A stretch of 64,000 nt of DNA from Pseudomonadota bacterium. Lineage in GTDB: Bacteria > Pseudomonadota > Gammaproteobacteria > Steroidobacterales > Steroidobacteraceae. The translations under genes were made by a program, and so were the position numbers. Below, in pieces: positions 1 through 8,570 of the stretch. The notes under the pieces were generated by a model. It had not been told where the DNA came from, searched no databases, and saw only the letters and a program-made list of their open reading frames with translations. Positions within the stretch are counted from its first letter, which is position 1. Every line of letters begins with the position of its first letter. The stretch covers positions 1-64,000 of the forward strand of contig JAJZDX010000017.1 in NCBI GenBank assembly GCA_021805865.1. The letters run 5' to 3'.

Positions 1-95
1 CCGCCGCTCGCCGCCTTCCGTCTTGATCCTCGCCATCTGCGCCACCCCGTACGTTCTCGCTACGACGGGCTCATCATCCTCCTCGCGCGAGGCAC

Positions 96-458
96 CTATC
101 CATGGGCCACGGCCACACGGTTACGATCTTCGTAGTCAAAGCGGTAGCGCCGCCCCGAGCTGCGCCTGGCGTGCAGATACGGCGGATCGCAGTAAACGAG
201 TTCCCGCCCCTGATAGTCAAAGTCCGCCAGGAAGCGATGCGCACAGCCATGCACCCGCTCCACCGGATAGGGGCACTCGAAGGCCTGCAGCGCGCGCTCA
301 TTGCGCTCGATGCCGATGTTGCGCAGCGCGGGGGGCTTGCGCTTCATGATCGCCCCGCCGCCGAGGTGACTCTCGATATAGGTATCGTGCGGCGGCATCA
401 GCGCGATGATCGCCTGGCACAACCCCGAAGTCGCCTTGGAGCCGAAATATGCGCCCAC
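96..458 (-). pseudogene. Truncated D12-class adenine-specific DNA methylase
   Basis: N-terminal part of a Dam/D12-type N6-adenine methyltransferase, which transfers a methyl group from S-adenosylmethionine to adenine in DNA. Visible are the YFGSK start, the AdoMet-binding loop YIESHLGGGA at about residues 27-36, and the catalytic motif DPPY at residues 91-94, followed by the usual RRYRFDYED stretch. The frame then hits a stop about 26 residues after DPPY, although the family normally continues for roughly another 80-100 residues. The protein should therefore be inactive. On the same strand a different frame is open to the left edge, with an ATG at position 36 behind a GGGGTGG motif, so an unrelated gene may begin there. 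The gene lies at the edge of a pseudogene-rich zone. Confidence 0.7.
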
Positions 459-656
459 CGCCGCCGAACCCGTGCCCTCCCGAAGATGGGGCGGAAGCGT
501 AGGATCAAATCGCTACGTTGTCAAGCATCCGTTCAACGACGCGGGAGCGTTTAGGCGTGAGCAGTTACTATTCGCCATCGTAAATCGCACAGAAAAATCT
601 GTGTAACTTTATAGCGGGTCTGGATGGGAGCGGAGGCGATAAGTTTCCGAGATCGG

Positions 657-1781
657 TCAAGTCGGCAGATTTCCAGATATCGTTTCGATGGCCTGTCGAT
701 ATTCTGCCATTGGGATGATGCGATGAGCATCTCGGTCCCAGAGAATACACTTCAGCGCCCCAAGGACTTCGCGTAGCTTCACGCGGGTGACGCGTGCAAA
801 CAGGTGTTCATACTCCCGGTGACATTCGGCGAGGCGGTAATTCGGGATGCCGGCAGAAAGATGGTGAATATGGTGATAGCCGATATTGACGGTGCACCAA
901 TTCAGCCAACGGGGCAACACCAGAAAACTCGTGCCCTCGATCGCCCCGGTATCGTGGTCCCAATTCGGGCTGTCGGTGGCGTAAGCATGCTCGAAGTTGT
1001 GCTGTACCGTGAACAGAACGATGCCCGCTCCGCCAGCGATCGATACGCTGAGGATATAGATCGAGAAAAACGTCGCGACACCGCACACGGTGCACAGTGT
1101 GACCCATACGCTCAGTAACATGAGGTTGTTCCAGAGCATATGCCGATACTCACGGACAGATTTCCAGTAGCGCGTTTGATAGGTTTCTGCATGAGCTTTC
1201 AGTGAGACGCTCGGCTCGGAGAGCTTTCGGCGTACCAGATGCATCACAAGACCGATTGTTCCCATTATCCAGGTAAAGCGTGGGTTGAAGATCAGATATA
1301 CGAACCCTGCCAGCGGTGCAGCCAGCACGCTGCACTTTAGCCGGTATGCCCGTTGTTGCGCGCGGCTCAGTGCCGTGTACTCAACGACTGAAAGTGTCGA
1401 GTAAGGGCCGCGGTACTTCTCCCAGTTGCCGTTGTGCGCATGGTGATAATTGTGATGTTGAGACCAGACGTATTGCGGCATTCCGGCGATAACGCCGAGG
1501 AGGAAGCCGGCGGCGCGATTGAGCCGGCAATTGCGAAAGAGACTCCCGTGCCCACACTCGTGCATTAGGCCGAAAACGCGCACCGTCACCAGGATGAGCG
1601 GCGCCAATGGGAACACGATAAGCCAGGGGGAAACGGTGGAAAGTCGCACGGCAGCCCACCAAAGAAGCCCTAGGAGTATCAGCGTGGTCAGAACCTGCAT
1701 CAATCCCTTGCGGTCTTCAGATTTGGCGTATCGGGCGATCATTTCGCACTTCTGGTGCCGCAGAGAGGCAATCGAATCCAC
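657..1781 (-). CDS. Membrane fatty acid desaturase
   Basis: Integral-membrane di-iron desaturase that would introduce a double bond into a lipid acyl chain. The three histidine boxes of the family are all present: HECGH at residues 74-78, HHNYHH at 109-114 and HHIHH at 303-307. Hydrophobic segments lie near residues 30-70, 88-105 and 225-255. The length of 374 aa is normal for the delta-12/omega-3-like bacterial family. I use the GTG start at 1781 because a GGGG motif precedes it; an ATG at 1742 is the alternative. The gene stands alone, with a broken methylase downstream and more than 1 kb without genes upstream, so it gives no pathway context. Substrate and regioselectivity cannot be read from the sequence. 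Confidence 0.85.
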   Translation of the reverse strand: MDSIASLRHQKCEMIARYAKSEDRKGLMQVLTTLILLGLLWWAAVRLSTVSPWLIVFPLAPLILVTVRVFGLMHECGHGSLFRNCRLNRAAGFLLGVIAGMPQYVWSQHHNYHHAHNGNWEKYRGPYSTLSVVEYTALSRAQQRAYRLKCSVLAAPLAGFVYLIFNPRFTWIMGTIGLVMHLVRRKLSEPSVSLKAHAETYQTRYWKSVREYRHMLWNNLMLLSVWVTLCTVCGVATFFSIYILSVSIAGGAGIVLFTVQHNFEHAYATDSPNWDHDTGAIEGTSFLVLPRWLNWCTVNIGYHHIHHLSAGIPNYRLAECHREYEHLFARVTRVKLREVLGALKCILWDRDAHRIIPMAEYRQAIETISGNLPT

Positions 1782-2957
1782 GTGCTACCCCGCATTTTGA
1801 TATTGCATTGATCAGGAATCGACGATAGCGATGATCGCTCTTGACGCGGGCAGGCCCCTTGGGTCGCCATGGCCGCGGCGGTTCAGTCAATATTCGACTG
1901 GGTGCCCGCGAGAGGGTTCATGCATGTCGGACGCAGGGCGGCGCGGTGAGGCCGTCGACCCGGCGGAGCCGGTCGAGCCCGGTGAGCGAATGGCAGAAAT
2001 GTCGCGGTAACGCTGGTTGGCGCGTATCGAATCCCCTCGTGCCGCCCGACAGCGATTAGACGTCAAGGGTGGAGTGTGGCCATCCTGGCGCGGCGGACGT
2101 GAGGATCACGTCGTAGTTTCTGTGTTCTGATAAGGCGTCGCCCGCGCGGTGCTCGGTGGTGAACCGCTGGAATTGTCGAGTGCGGATCGGACGCGGATCA
2201 TTCCGGCAGGCGCGGGCGGGCGGGTGCATCATTGCGGGACTCGCGCGGCCACGGAGACTTGTTCTCTCAATGCTGTGCTCGACGTGAGCTAGGGAGCGCG
2301 TCCAGCGCGGCCCCTGGGCTCATCGGGAGGATCAAGGGCGGTCCATCGATCTTGGTGGGCTCGCTGCTCGGCGCATAGGGAAGTGCCGGTGAGCACCGGA
2401 AAGGTCGTCGTGCTCGATATGGGGGCATGCGTCGGTGTGGCGACGGGCAGGGATTCAGGCCTGCCGACTACAGCCGCAGTCGCGCGCCCCGCGTTGCCAC
2501 GTGCAGTCAACCGCGAGGCGAGCCGCGTTCGGCGGCGCAGCGATATCGTCGCATGACGTCATGAAAGGCGTTCCAGCGTAGGGCTTTGTCACTGCAGTCT
2601 CGCAAAAAGTACACGCGGCGCGGCGGACGCAGTCGCCCCGCTCTATCGTTCGCGGAGTTCTGCAGCGTTGGTGTCACGATGGCTCGGAGCGAACTGCGAG
2701 CCACGTCCGTGGTCGACCAACTGATAGGTTACGGGCCAATGACACAGACTACAGCACCTCGTGCGAGCCTGCCAGCCTTTCGGCTCGCATGCCGGCTGGG
2801 CCACCTGGTGCGCATAAGAAGGTGCCTGAAAGCAGCGGGTGGCGGATGTCGCGTTGCTTCACCAAAAACATTACCGGATGGGGTCGTTGCCTCACGTGAA
2901 ATGCTACCGGTAGCCTGAGCTGTACCATGTTCCTCTCCATCACCTTGGGAGGGGTCC
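1782..2957. other. Gene-free stretch with no recognisable coding sequence
   Basis: About 1.2 kb in which no frame on either strand gives a recognisable or convincingly coding protein. The last part, from about 2820, directly precedes an insertion-sequence transposase fragment and is probably the non-coding left part of that element. I did not find matching terminal inverted repeats by eye. Confidence 0.5.
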
Positions 2958-3593
2958 ATGGGTACCCAGATGACGCACACGGCACGGGCGGAACTGGCCA
3001 ATGCTGTCCAGCAGCGCTACCGCGCGGCGCCCGTCGCTCAGAGGCGCAAGATCCTCGATGAATTCATTGCCGTAACTGGCTATCACGAGAAGTCTGCAAT
3101 CCGGGCGCTGAGCACTGAGCGCACGAACCGGGGCCGCCAGACCCGCGTTCGCCCGCCGCTGTACGACGGAGCGGCTCGGGCAGCGCTGATCGTGCTCTGG
3201 GAGGCATCGGATCGGGTCTGCGGAAAACGCCTACGCGCGCTCCTGCCGATTCTCTTGGCGGCGATGGAACGTAATCGGCACCTGAAGCTCAATGAACCGA
3301 TGCGGCAGAAGATCCTGCCGATGAGTGCATCGACGATCGACCGACGGATGCGTGCCGCGACCCGGCTCAAGAAGCGACACCGCGCCGTGCCTGAGCGGCG
3401 CAGGCGTGTGCCGGTGCGCACCTTTGCCGACCGGAACGACCCGCCGCCGGGCGGTATGGAGATGGATCTTGTCGCGCACTGCGGGGAGGTCAATCGCGGT
3501 AGCTACGTCAACAGACTTGTCCTGGCCGATATCGCCACCGGCTGGTCTGAATCCGCGCCCCTGGTGGTGCGCGAAAGCGGTCTAGTATGTTGA
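2958..3593 (+). pseudogene. Truncated integrase-type transposase (ISNCY/IS481-like)
   Basis: First 211 residues of an rve-type DDE transposase of the kind annotated as integrase catalytic region. Residues 10-60 resemble the N-terminal helix-turn-helix part, with RRKILDEFIAVTGYHEKSAI. The first catalytic aspartate lies in GGMEMDLVAHCG at about residue 170, and the following RLVLADIATGW is the usual beta-strand. The frame stops soon after, before the second Asp and the Glu, so the enzyme is incomplete. Start ATG 2958 has GGGAGGGG upstream. The downstream DNA up to 3710 shows no continuation, so this is a dead element that marks a past insertion or deletion next to the toxin-antitoxin pair. Confidence 0.75.
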
Positions 3594-3710
3594 TGGCGGG
3601 CTGAAAGGGTAGGCGGACGGGATTCTTACGGAGTACAACGGTATGATTGCTGACAACAGGTGGTGAGAGTCAACTAGACAACTCACCCAGGCATTGGGCA
3701 ATCGTCGCGG

Positions 3711-4353
3711 CTACCGTGGCCCGTACGAGAGGCGTAAGGCAATTCGTTGGAGCACGTCGACCAGCATGTCGTCGTTGAGGGCGTGGTGAAATTTCGGCTC
3801 CTTGGGCAGTGCTCCCAGCGCGCGGTCATTGAGCACGATCGCCGCGGCGTGTCCGTTCATCGATGCGCCGTATTGGAAACCTTGAATATTTGGATAGGCG
3901 TCGTACAAGTGCCGCGCCCAGGCGCGCGCGGGAGCGCGGCCCGGAATGAATGGCAGTGGAAGCGCCGATCCTCGTGGTGAAAGCGCCGCGCAGGTCAAGC
4001 ACGGTGACCGGCACGTGCAGGGCAAAGACGGCTAGGGCAGGCGCGTTGCGGATCCGGTCGATCCGACGGGTCGCCTGGAAGACTTCCGCCGTGCAGGTGT
4101 CCACCTCTGGCGCGCAGTAGAGCACGGCTCGGTCCTGCTCGGTCGGCGTATCGCTTGCACCCGGTAGATGATGGTCCCAGCGCACCGCGGCGGGTCCGGC
4201 ATGACGGAATCGGTTCCAATGCGAGGGATACGGGCCGGCGGAGAAATAGATGCGCGCCAAGGGCGTGCCGGCGGGCAGCTCGAGAGTCTCGGCTGCAATC
4301 TGGCATAGCGCATCGACACCGGGCGGCTCCGGGAACTCGCTTACCAGCGTCAG
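3711..4353 (-). pseudogene. RES-domain toxin, frameshifted
   Basis: Remnant of a RES-family toxin. Characterised members degrade NAD+ by phosphorolysis or hydrolysis and arrest growth. The first frame gives TLVSEFPEPPGVD, then RAVLYCAPEVDTCTAEVFQA with the conserved Glu. The second frame continues ARAWARHLYDAYPNIQGFQY and then YGASMNGHAAAIVL with the conserved Ser, ending at 3711. The switch falls in a GC-alternating run near 3920-3935 and amounts to one extra base (or two missing). The 5' end overlaps the antitoxin stop, but the expected start position reads CTG (4353) and no ATG, GTG or TTG occurs in frame there; the first in-frame ATG is at 4260, inside the domain. Both defects suggest the toxin is no longer made. 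A base-calling error at the GC run would be an alternative explanation for the frameshift only. Confidence 0.75.
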
Positions 4354-4991
4354 GCGTGCGTCAGGTCACGGGCGAGCCTCGCCACGGCCTCGATCGTCCG
4401 GCCCGAAAGCAGCCATTCGCGGGGGCTCAGAGGAGACGCGTCGCTGTCGGACTGCAATTCTGGTTCGGGTAGCAGGAACCAATCGACCACATCCAATGGG
4501 AATAGATCAGACGGAAGCGCCTTCAGGACTTGCGCGAGACCCGGGATGACGAGACGGCGTTCGAACTGAAAACGCGGCAGGCGCCAGGTCCCCTCGTATT
4601 CCAAGCCAAAGAGAGACCGCTCCCGCAGCCTCTGGCGCACGCGGCTCACGTCCACACGCAGGAGCTTGGCGGCCTCGGCTGCCGACAGGCTTTCCTCGAG
4701 CAGCGCCATGTACTGCGCTTGGCTGCGTATGAGTGGATCGCTATCGGCGCTGACGACCACATGGCTCTTGAAGGCGCCGACGCTGCGCAAGGCGTCAAGT
4801 TCGGCAGACGCGAGCTCCGCTGTGTGGTGGCGTCCGGGATGCGGGCTGGTCGCTGTGGTCAGAGGGCGATTACGTTCCAGCGCAAGCTTGGCAGCCGCGT
4901 ACCACTTGGCCAGCGAACGCTTCTCCGCCGCGCTGTCACTTGGCAGATAATCCAAGCCATCCGACGAGAGCGTCTCGGAATGCTCAGTCAT
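4350..4991 (-). CDS. HTH-containing antitoxin of a RES toxin pair
   Basis: Protein of 213 residues directly upstream of, and overlapping by 4 nt, the broken RES toxin. This position and the overlap identify it as the cognate antitoxin. A helix-turn-helix is visible at about residues 102-125 (AAEAAKLLRVDVSRVRQRL), followed by a wing-like strand and a C-terminal region likely to bind the toxin. This layout resembles other RES partner proteins but differs from the common Xre/MbcA (DUF2384) type. Start ATG 4991 is preceded by GAGGAG at a good distance; a TTG seven codons upstream is less likely. The frame is intact, unlike the toxin. A perfect palindrome sits just upstream and probably serves autoregulation. 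Confidence 0.7.
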   Translation of the reverse strand: MTEHSETLSSDGLDYLPSDSAAEKRSLAKWYAAAKLALERNRPLTTATSPHPGRHHTAELASAELDALRSVGAFKSHVVVSADSDPLIRSQAQYMALLEESLSAAEAAKLLRVDVSRVRQRLRERSLFGLEYEGTWRLPRFQFERRLVIPGLAQVLKALPSDLFPLDVVDWFLLPEPELQSDSDASPLSPREWLLSGRTIEAVARLARDLTHA

Positions 4992-5017
4992 CGGCTCCTC
5001 TTCAACCCTCAACGGGT

Positions 5018-5045
5018 ATTCTCAGTAATATATTACCAAGAGAAT
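5018..5045. promoter_or_regulatory. Nested palindrome upstream of the antitoxin gene
   Basis: A perfect 12-bp palindrome GTAATATATTAC (5025-5036) lies within an outer inverted repeat ATTCTC...GAGAAT (5018-5023 and 5040-5045), 27-54 bp upstream of the antitoxin ATG. AT-rich palindromes at this place are typical autoregulatory operators of toxin-antitoxin operons. Function is inferred from position. Confidence 0.5.
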
Positions 5046-5249
5046 GCGGGAGAGACATCAACTTGTGCCCGACCGGAATACGCGGTCACGTTCGTCCGGA
5101 ACCGGCGGTCACGATGGTCCGGAAAGCGTATCAATCGGGCCTACAAAGCTCGGAAGGCCGCTGGGCACTCCATTCCGGTGGGGCGCGGCGTCTGGGTCTC
5201 GCTCTACGACCGGGAAGCCTCCGATCCTGTCAATCGCATCGGGGCCGGG

Positions 5250-5444
5250 ATGGGCTTGGAATTTCCAACAATTTCAGTGGTCTCGCTCTCCTCAGAGCAG
5301 ATCGCAGCAGTGGGAGCTGACGATGACGAGGATGTCGCCTCGCCAGGGGAGGAGGTTCCTCTCTCGGTTGCAGAAGCCAAGTGCCGACTCGCTCTCTCCC
5401 TCGGGGTCGGTCCCGCCAATATCAAAATCACCGTGGAGGCCTGA
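5250..5444 (+). CDS. Small conserved-looking protein of unknown function
   Basis: 64-residue frame starting MGLEFPTISVVSL. The N-terminal half is acidic (ADDDEDVASPGEE). The C-terminal half, PLSVAEAKCRLALSLGVGPA followed by NIKITVEA, has the look of a helix, a turn and a strand, as in small conserved proteins. I do not recognise the family. The Shine-Dalgarno is weak (GGGGCCGGG). It is followed after 7 nt by the next small gene on the same strand, so the two may form an operon. An upstream extension in the same frame exists but looks non-coding. Confidence 0.4.
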   Translation: MGLEFPTISVVSLSSEQIAAVGADDDEDVASPGEEVPLSVAEAKCRLALSLGVGPANIKITVEA

Positions 5445-5451
5445 CTCAACC

Positions 5452-5751
5452 ATGAGCGTTGTCAAACCCACTCGCTTGCCCCACCACGGAACAGTCTCCA
5501 ATCCCAAGTCGTATCGCGCCGCATATGCTTAGGTGAAAAGCAACCCGAACCGGACATACAAAACGGCCGTGAACGGCACGCCGTTCACGGCGTCGGCCCA
5601 GACTGCGGCGCGCGGACGACACCGCGACGAGAAGGTGCTGATCTTTCGGACGCTCGAGGGCGCCGAACGAGCCAGGGCATACCAAGACTGCTGGGGACAC
5701 AAGACCAACTGCAATCGAACCTGGATCGATTGCTACACGAAGCAAATCTGA
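5452..5751 (+). pseudogene. Small gene interrupted by an in-frame amber codon
   Basis: Starting at ATG 5452, 26 codons (MSVVKPTRLPHHGTVSNPKS...) run into TAG at 5530-5532. The same frame continues without a gap at GTG 5533 for 72 more codons, ending NRTWIDCYTKQI. Read through, the product is about 99 residues and looks continuous: the sequence around the stop is YRAAYA-stop-VKSNPNRTYKTAVNG. A single C-to-T change in a CAG glutamine codon would produce this stop. The second half, KVLIFRTLEGAERARAYQDC, reads as a folded domain. Function is unknown. The alternative is two separate small genes, the second started by GTG immediately after the stop. Confidence 0.45.
5566..5591. repeat. Perfect 12-bp inverted repeat, itself palindromic
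   Basis: Arms GCCGTGAACGGC and GCCGTTCACGGC separated by 2 nt. Each arm is also a 5-bp inverted repeat around 2 nt, so the DNA can form one long or two short hairpins. It lies inside the second half of the interrupted small gene. No T-run follows, so it is not a standard terminator. The function is unknown. Confidence 0.55.
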
Positions 5752-6012
5752 TCCTCGGCGTCCCCATGGAAGGCTGACCGCACCGGCCATCGGCACCGCC
5801 ATTGTTTGCGGCTCCGCAGCGGAGCAGGCGGAGCTGGATAGGATCGAGAAGGGGCGCGAGCAGCTCGAGCGTCATGAAGATGATCATGGCGAAGCTCGCG
5901 AGGCGCCCCGTCTATGACGCTGGGTCTTCTGGAGCGACGAGCCGCCAGGTTCCAGCCTGCGTGTCTTTCCTTTCAATATCGGGTCAATATCGAGCGCTCG
6001 GGCGGAATGCCC
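5752..6012. other. Short stretch with a possible degraded reading frame
   Basis: No complete gene is visible. On the plus strand one frame ending at TGA 5917 reads AELDRIEKGREQLERHEDDH, a charged helical tail that may be the end of a decayed protein. It has no start or domain that I can identify. Confidence 0.3.
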
Positions 6013-6396
6013 CTAAACGGCCTCGAGTTGGCGCGCAGCCGCCTCCGCGGTATTTTCCGGCTTGGTGTTGAACGCGATTGCCGCCCCTGGCGCCGCCTTG
6101 TGAACCACGTTCACCACCATCTCGAACAGCGGGAGGCTTTTCGGCGGAAGCCTGAGTCCACCGCCAATCACCACGCAATCGTAGGCGATGGCCTTAAGCG
6201 CTTTCTCAAGCATTGCGCGACCCGCCGCGTCCGGGGTGATCATGCAGGTGTCGCCCTCCCAGCCGCGCGCCTTGATCTGCTCGAGCGCAATGGCGATGCC
6301 GGCGTTGATCATCTGGGCGTTAAAGCCAGGCGGCAGGGACGGGTCCGTGAAATCGACGGTCTCAGGCTTCTGGCCGACAAAGAGGATGCGGGTCAT
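6013..6396 (-). CDS. Small conserved hypothetical protein
   Basis: 127-residue protein starting MTRILFVGQKPETVDF. An alternating strand and helix pattern is visible: an N-terminal strand ILFVG, a helix INAGIAIALEQIKARGW, a strand TCMITP, a helix AGRAMLEKALKAI, a strand YDCVVIGGGL, and a final strand GAAIAFN before a C-terminal helix. This resembles a small receiver- or flavodoxin-like alpha/beta fold, but I do not recognise a named family. I chose the ATG at 6396 over one ten codons upstream because the extra N-terminus (CDSHSRRPP) looks non-coding. It lies 29 nt downstream of the esterase gene on the same strand and could be cotranscribed with it. Confidence 0.65.
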   Translation of the reverse strand: MTRILFVGQKPETVDFTDPSLPPGFNAQMINAGIAIALEQIKARGWEGDTCMITPDAAGRAMLEKALKAIAYDCVVIGGGLRLPPKSLPLFEMVVNVVHKAAPGAAIAFNTKPENTAEAAARQLEAV

Positions 6397-6425
6397 TGGG
6401 GGTCTCCGTGAGTGGGAATCACACA

Positions 6426-7382
6426 TTACGCGGGGGCTTGGCTGACGAGGTTGTGGCGCAAGAACTCGCCGATGTTGTCCAGGGCTTCACGCGCGGCGTG
6501 AAGCAGCGCCACGTTGGCGGGGAACACATGCACCATGCCCTGCCAGACGTGCAGCTCCCCGAGCGACCCGGCGCGCTTGATGCGCTGAGCAAACCGGCGC
6601 GCGTCGTCCAGCAGGATCTCATCCTCCCCCACGTGCAGCAAGACGGGCGGCAAGTCTGCAACATCGCCATAGAGCGGTGAGGCCCGCTCATCTTTGACGT
6701 CGACCTCGACGAGATAGCGTCGCCGAGCTTGGTCGAGCGCTTCGCGCGTCAGCAGTGGATCGTGCCTGGCGCGCGTCGCATAGCTTTGACCGCTGAGCGC
6801 GAGGTCGGTCCAGGGCGACATGGCGACGGCGGCCGCAGGGCGGACCCCACCGTCTCGGGCGGCCGAGGTCATGCGGGCAGCCGTGACCAAGGCCAATCCG
6901 CCGCCGGCGGAATCGCCCACTATACCGATCCTCGCCATGCCCGAGTCGGCAAGGGCCCGATAGGCTGCCTCGGCGTCTTCGACTGCGGCGGGAAAGGGTC
7001 GTTCCGGCGCGAGGCCATAGTCCGCGACAAAGGCTGCAACATGAGCGCGCGCTGCGATCTGTCCGGCGAAGTTGCAGTACGCCCGGGCTGAGCCCACCAC
7101 ATAGGCGCCGCCATGGAGATAGAGAATCGCCGTCCCGTCCTGGGGATTGACCGGTCGACACCACCAGCCCGACACACCGCCGAGCGTCCCGGCCTCGTGG
7201 GTGACTCCCTCGGCTGGCGGCGTCCTGCCGAGCAGCTCGTCGAACGCGGCGCGGCCCTCTGGACCCAGATCGGCGGCGGGATGGGTGGCGATCGCTGCGC
7301 GCATGGCGAGCATCGCCGCGCGATCCGCCAGGTGCTCGCGGTGATAGATGGCGTCGGCTTCGATCGGGTCAATGCTGATCAT
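6426..7382 (-). CDS. Alpha/beta-hydrolase, HSL-type esterase
   Basis: 318-residue carboxylesterase of the hormone-sensitive-lipase family. The oxyanion-hole motif is YLHGGAYVVGS, the nucleophile elbow is GDSAGG with the catalytic Ser, the acid lies in VGEDEILLDD, and the catalytic His is in QGMVHVFP near the C-terminus. The length is typical. No signal peptide is seen, so it is probably cytoplasmic. It would hydrolyse short-chain acyl esters or lactones; the natural substrate is unknown. The start codon overlaps the stop of the small broken gene upstream (ATGA), which places it in an operon with that gene and the NmrA-like reductase, next to a divergent LysR regulator. Confidence 0.88.
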   Translation of the reverse strand: MISIDPIEADAIYHREHLADRAAMLAMRAAIATHPAADLGPEGRAAFDELLGRTPPAEGVTHEAGTLGGVSGWWCRPVNPQDGTAILYLHGGAYVVGSARAYCNFAGQIAARAHVAAFVADYGLAPERPFPAAVEDAEAAYRALADSGMARIGIVGDSAGGGLALVTAARMTSAARDGGVRPAAAVAMSPWTDLALSGQSYATRARHDPLLTREALDQARRRYLVEVDVKDERASPLYGDVADLPPVLLHVGEDEILLDDARRFAQRIKRAGSLGELHVWQGMVHVFPANVALLHAAREALDNIGEFLRHNLVSQAPA

Positions 7383-7601
7383 GCAGTCACCCTCTTCGGT
7401 TCAGACCTCTGGGCGCTCAGCTCGATCATCCGGCAGACCACGAACACCGGCCGCGCCATCGATGCGCAGTTCGAGGGGGATCGGAAAATCGCCACGGCCT
7501 GAGGCAGGAGAAACTTCCGGCCGCCGGAATCGCCGACGGCGCGACGGGCATGTGCCATCAGATCCGAGGGTGTTGATGGCGACGGTGTTGTCGGTTTTCA
7601 T
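7379..7601 (-). pseudogene. Small frameshifted gene between reductase and esterase
   Basis: The reductase stop overlaps an ATG (7601) that opens MKTDNTVAINTLGSD, and the esterase ATG overlaps a TGA (7379) that closes a different frame on the same strand: LMAHARRAVGDSGGRKFLLP and so on to EPKRVTA. Both junctions are ATGA overlaps, as expected in a tightly coupled operon, yet they belong to frames that differ by one base. The second frame is rich in G or C at third codon positions, like true genes here. The simplest reading is one gene of about 74 codons with a single-base insertion near 7550. The family is not recognised. Confidence 0.5.
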
Positions 7602-8449
7602 GACGGGTCTCCGGGGTTGCGAGCCGCCTGCTCCTCGAAGAAGGCGCGAAGCGTTCTCGGCTCGCGTCCGAGGATCGCGGTCAGGGTCAGCGGATTTCCG
7701 CGCAGCCCGATGCGGTCGTAGTGATCGAACATGGGGCGCAGGGTCTGCGCTTCGGGAGGCAGGGAATCCGGGTCGATCCGGCGCGGCGTAATCCCGCGGC
7801 CCAGCACCTCGCCGATCAGCGCAGCGACCTCATGCCGGTCGAGCCATCCCTCGGCGCACAGCTCGAAGGTTCCATAGAGCAGCCGGTCCTCGGTCAGCGC
7901 GATCGCCGCCGCCTCTGCGACGTCGCGATAGTCGACGCGACTGAAGCGCGTGTCGTTGGACCACGGCTCGGCGACGACGCCGGTCTTGACGATGCCGTCC
8001 CATGCCGCCGCATAGTTCTGGAAGAGCACGGTCGGGTGCAGGAAGGTGTACTCGAGATCCGAGTGGAGCACCGCCTCCTCGACCGGCGTCTTCAGCGCGT
8101 GGTTGGGCAGTCCGGCGAGCACCGGGTGGATCACGGAGGAGAACACCAGCCGCCGCACGCCCGCGTCGATCGCCGCAGCCACGAAGGCTCGGCCGACATT
8201 GGCTTCGTCGGCAAGCGCCGCTGGCGCGATGTAGAAGACGTGGTCAACTCCACGCAGCGCCGCAGCGATGCTGGCGGTGTCCCTGAGATCGCCGACCACC
8301 ACCTCCTTTGCGCCGGCGGCGCCCACCGCGGGGGCGTGCGCAGGACTGTGGACCAGTCCGCGCACCATTGCACCGCGTTTGGCGAGCTCCGGAATGACCA
8401 TGCCGGCGAACTTGCCGCTTGCTCCTACCGCCAGGATTGTCTCGTTCAT
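7598..8449 (-). CDS. NmrA-like NAD(P)-binding reductase
   Basis: 283-residue atypical short-chain dehydrogenase of the NmrA/YtfG (quinone oxidoreductase) type. The N-terminus ILAVGASGKFAG carries the GxxGxxG dinucleotide-binding motif, followed by the expected helix and the VVVGDLRDTASIAAAL segment. The substrate region contains FLHPTVLFQNY. Start ATG 8449 is chosen because the upstream extension is poor coding sequence. It is the first gene of a minus-strand unit with a broken small gene and the esterase, and lies divergent from a LysR regulator, which is the classical arrangement for LysR-controlled targets. It could reduce quinones or other electrophiles, or act as a redox sensor. Confidence 0.8.
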   Translation of the reverse strand: MNETILAVGASGKFAGMVIPELAKRGAMVRGLVHSPAHAPAVGAAGAKEVVVGDLRDTASIAAALRGVDHVFYIAPAALADEANVGRAFVAAAIDAGVRRLVFSSVIHPVLAGLPNHALKTPVEEAVLHSDLEYTFLHPTVLFQNYAAAWDGIVKTGVVAEPWSNDTRFSRVDYRDVAEAAAIALTEDRLLYGTFELCAEGWLDRHEVAALIGEVLGRGITPRRIDPDSLPPEAQTLRPMFDHYDRIGLRGNPLTLTAILGREPRTLRAFFEEQAARNPGDPS

Positions 8450-8515
8450 CGGTTCAATTCCTTTCCGGCACGCCCCGTTGCCTGCCGTGAAATCAATATA
8501 GTGCACCGACCAGCA

Positions 8516-8532
8516 GATAGCTTGTCTCTATC
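8516..8532. promoter_or_regulatory. Inverted repeat, candidate LysR-type operator
   Basis: GATAG-N7-CTATC in the 121-bp region between the divergent reductase and LysR genes. It is an interrupted dyad of the size bound by LysR-family regulators, located 38 bp before the regulator start. Assigned by position and symmetry only. Confidence 0.45.
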
Positions 8533-8570
8533 GCTGGACAGACTGTGCCGGAAACTGCGACAATAGCGTC

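Noticed and set aside
3660-3690. Short inverted repeat GGTGAG...CTCACC after the transposase fragment
   Set aside because: Only 6-bp arms, a large loop and no T-run; not distinguishable from chance.
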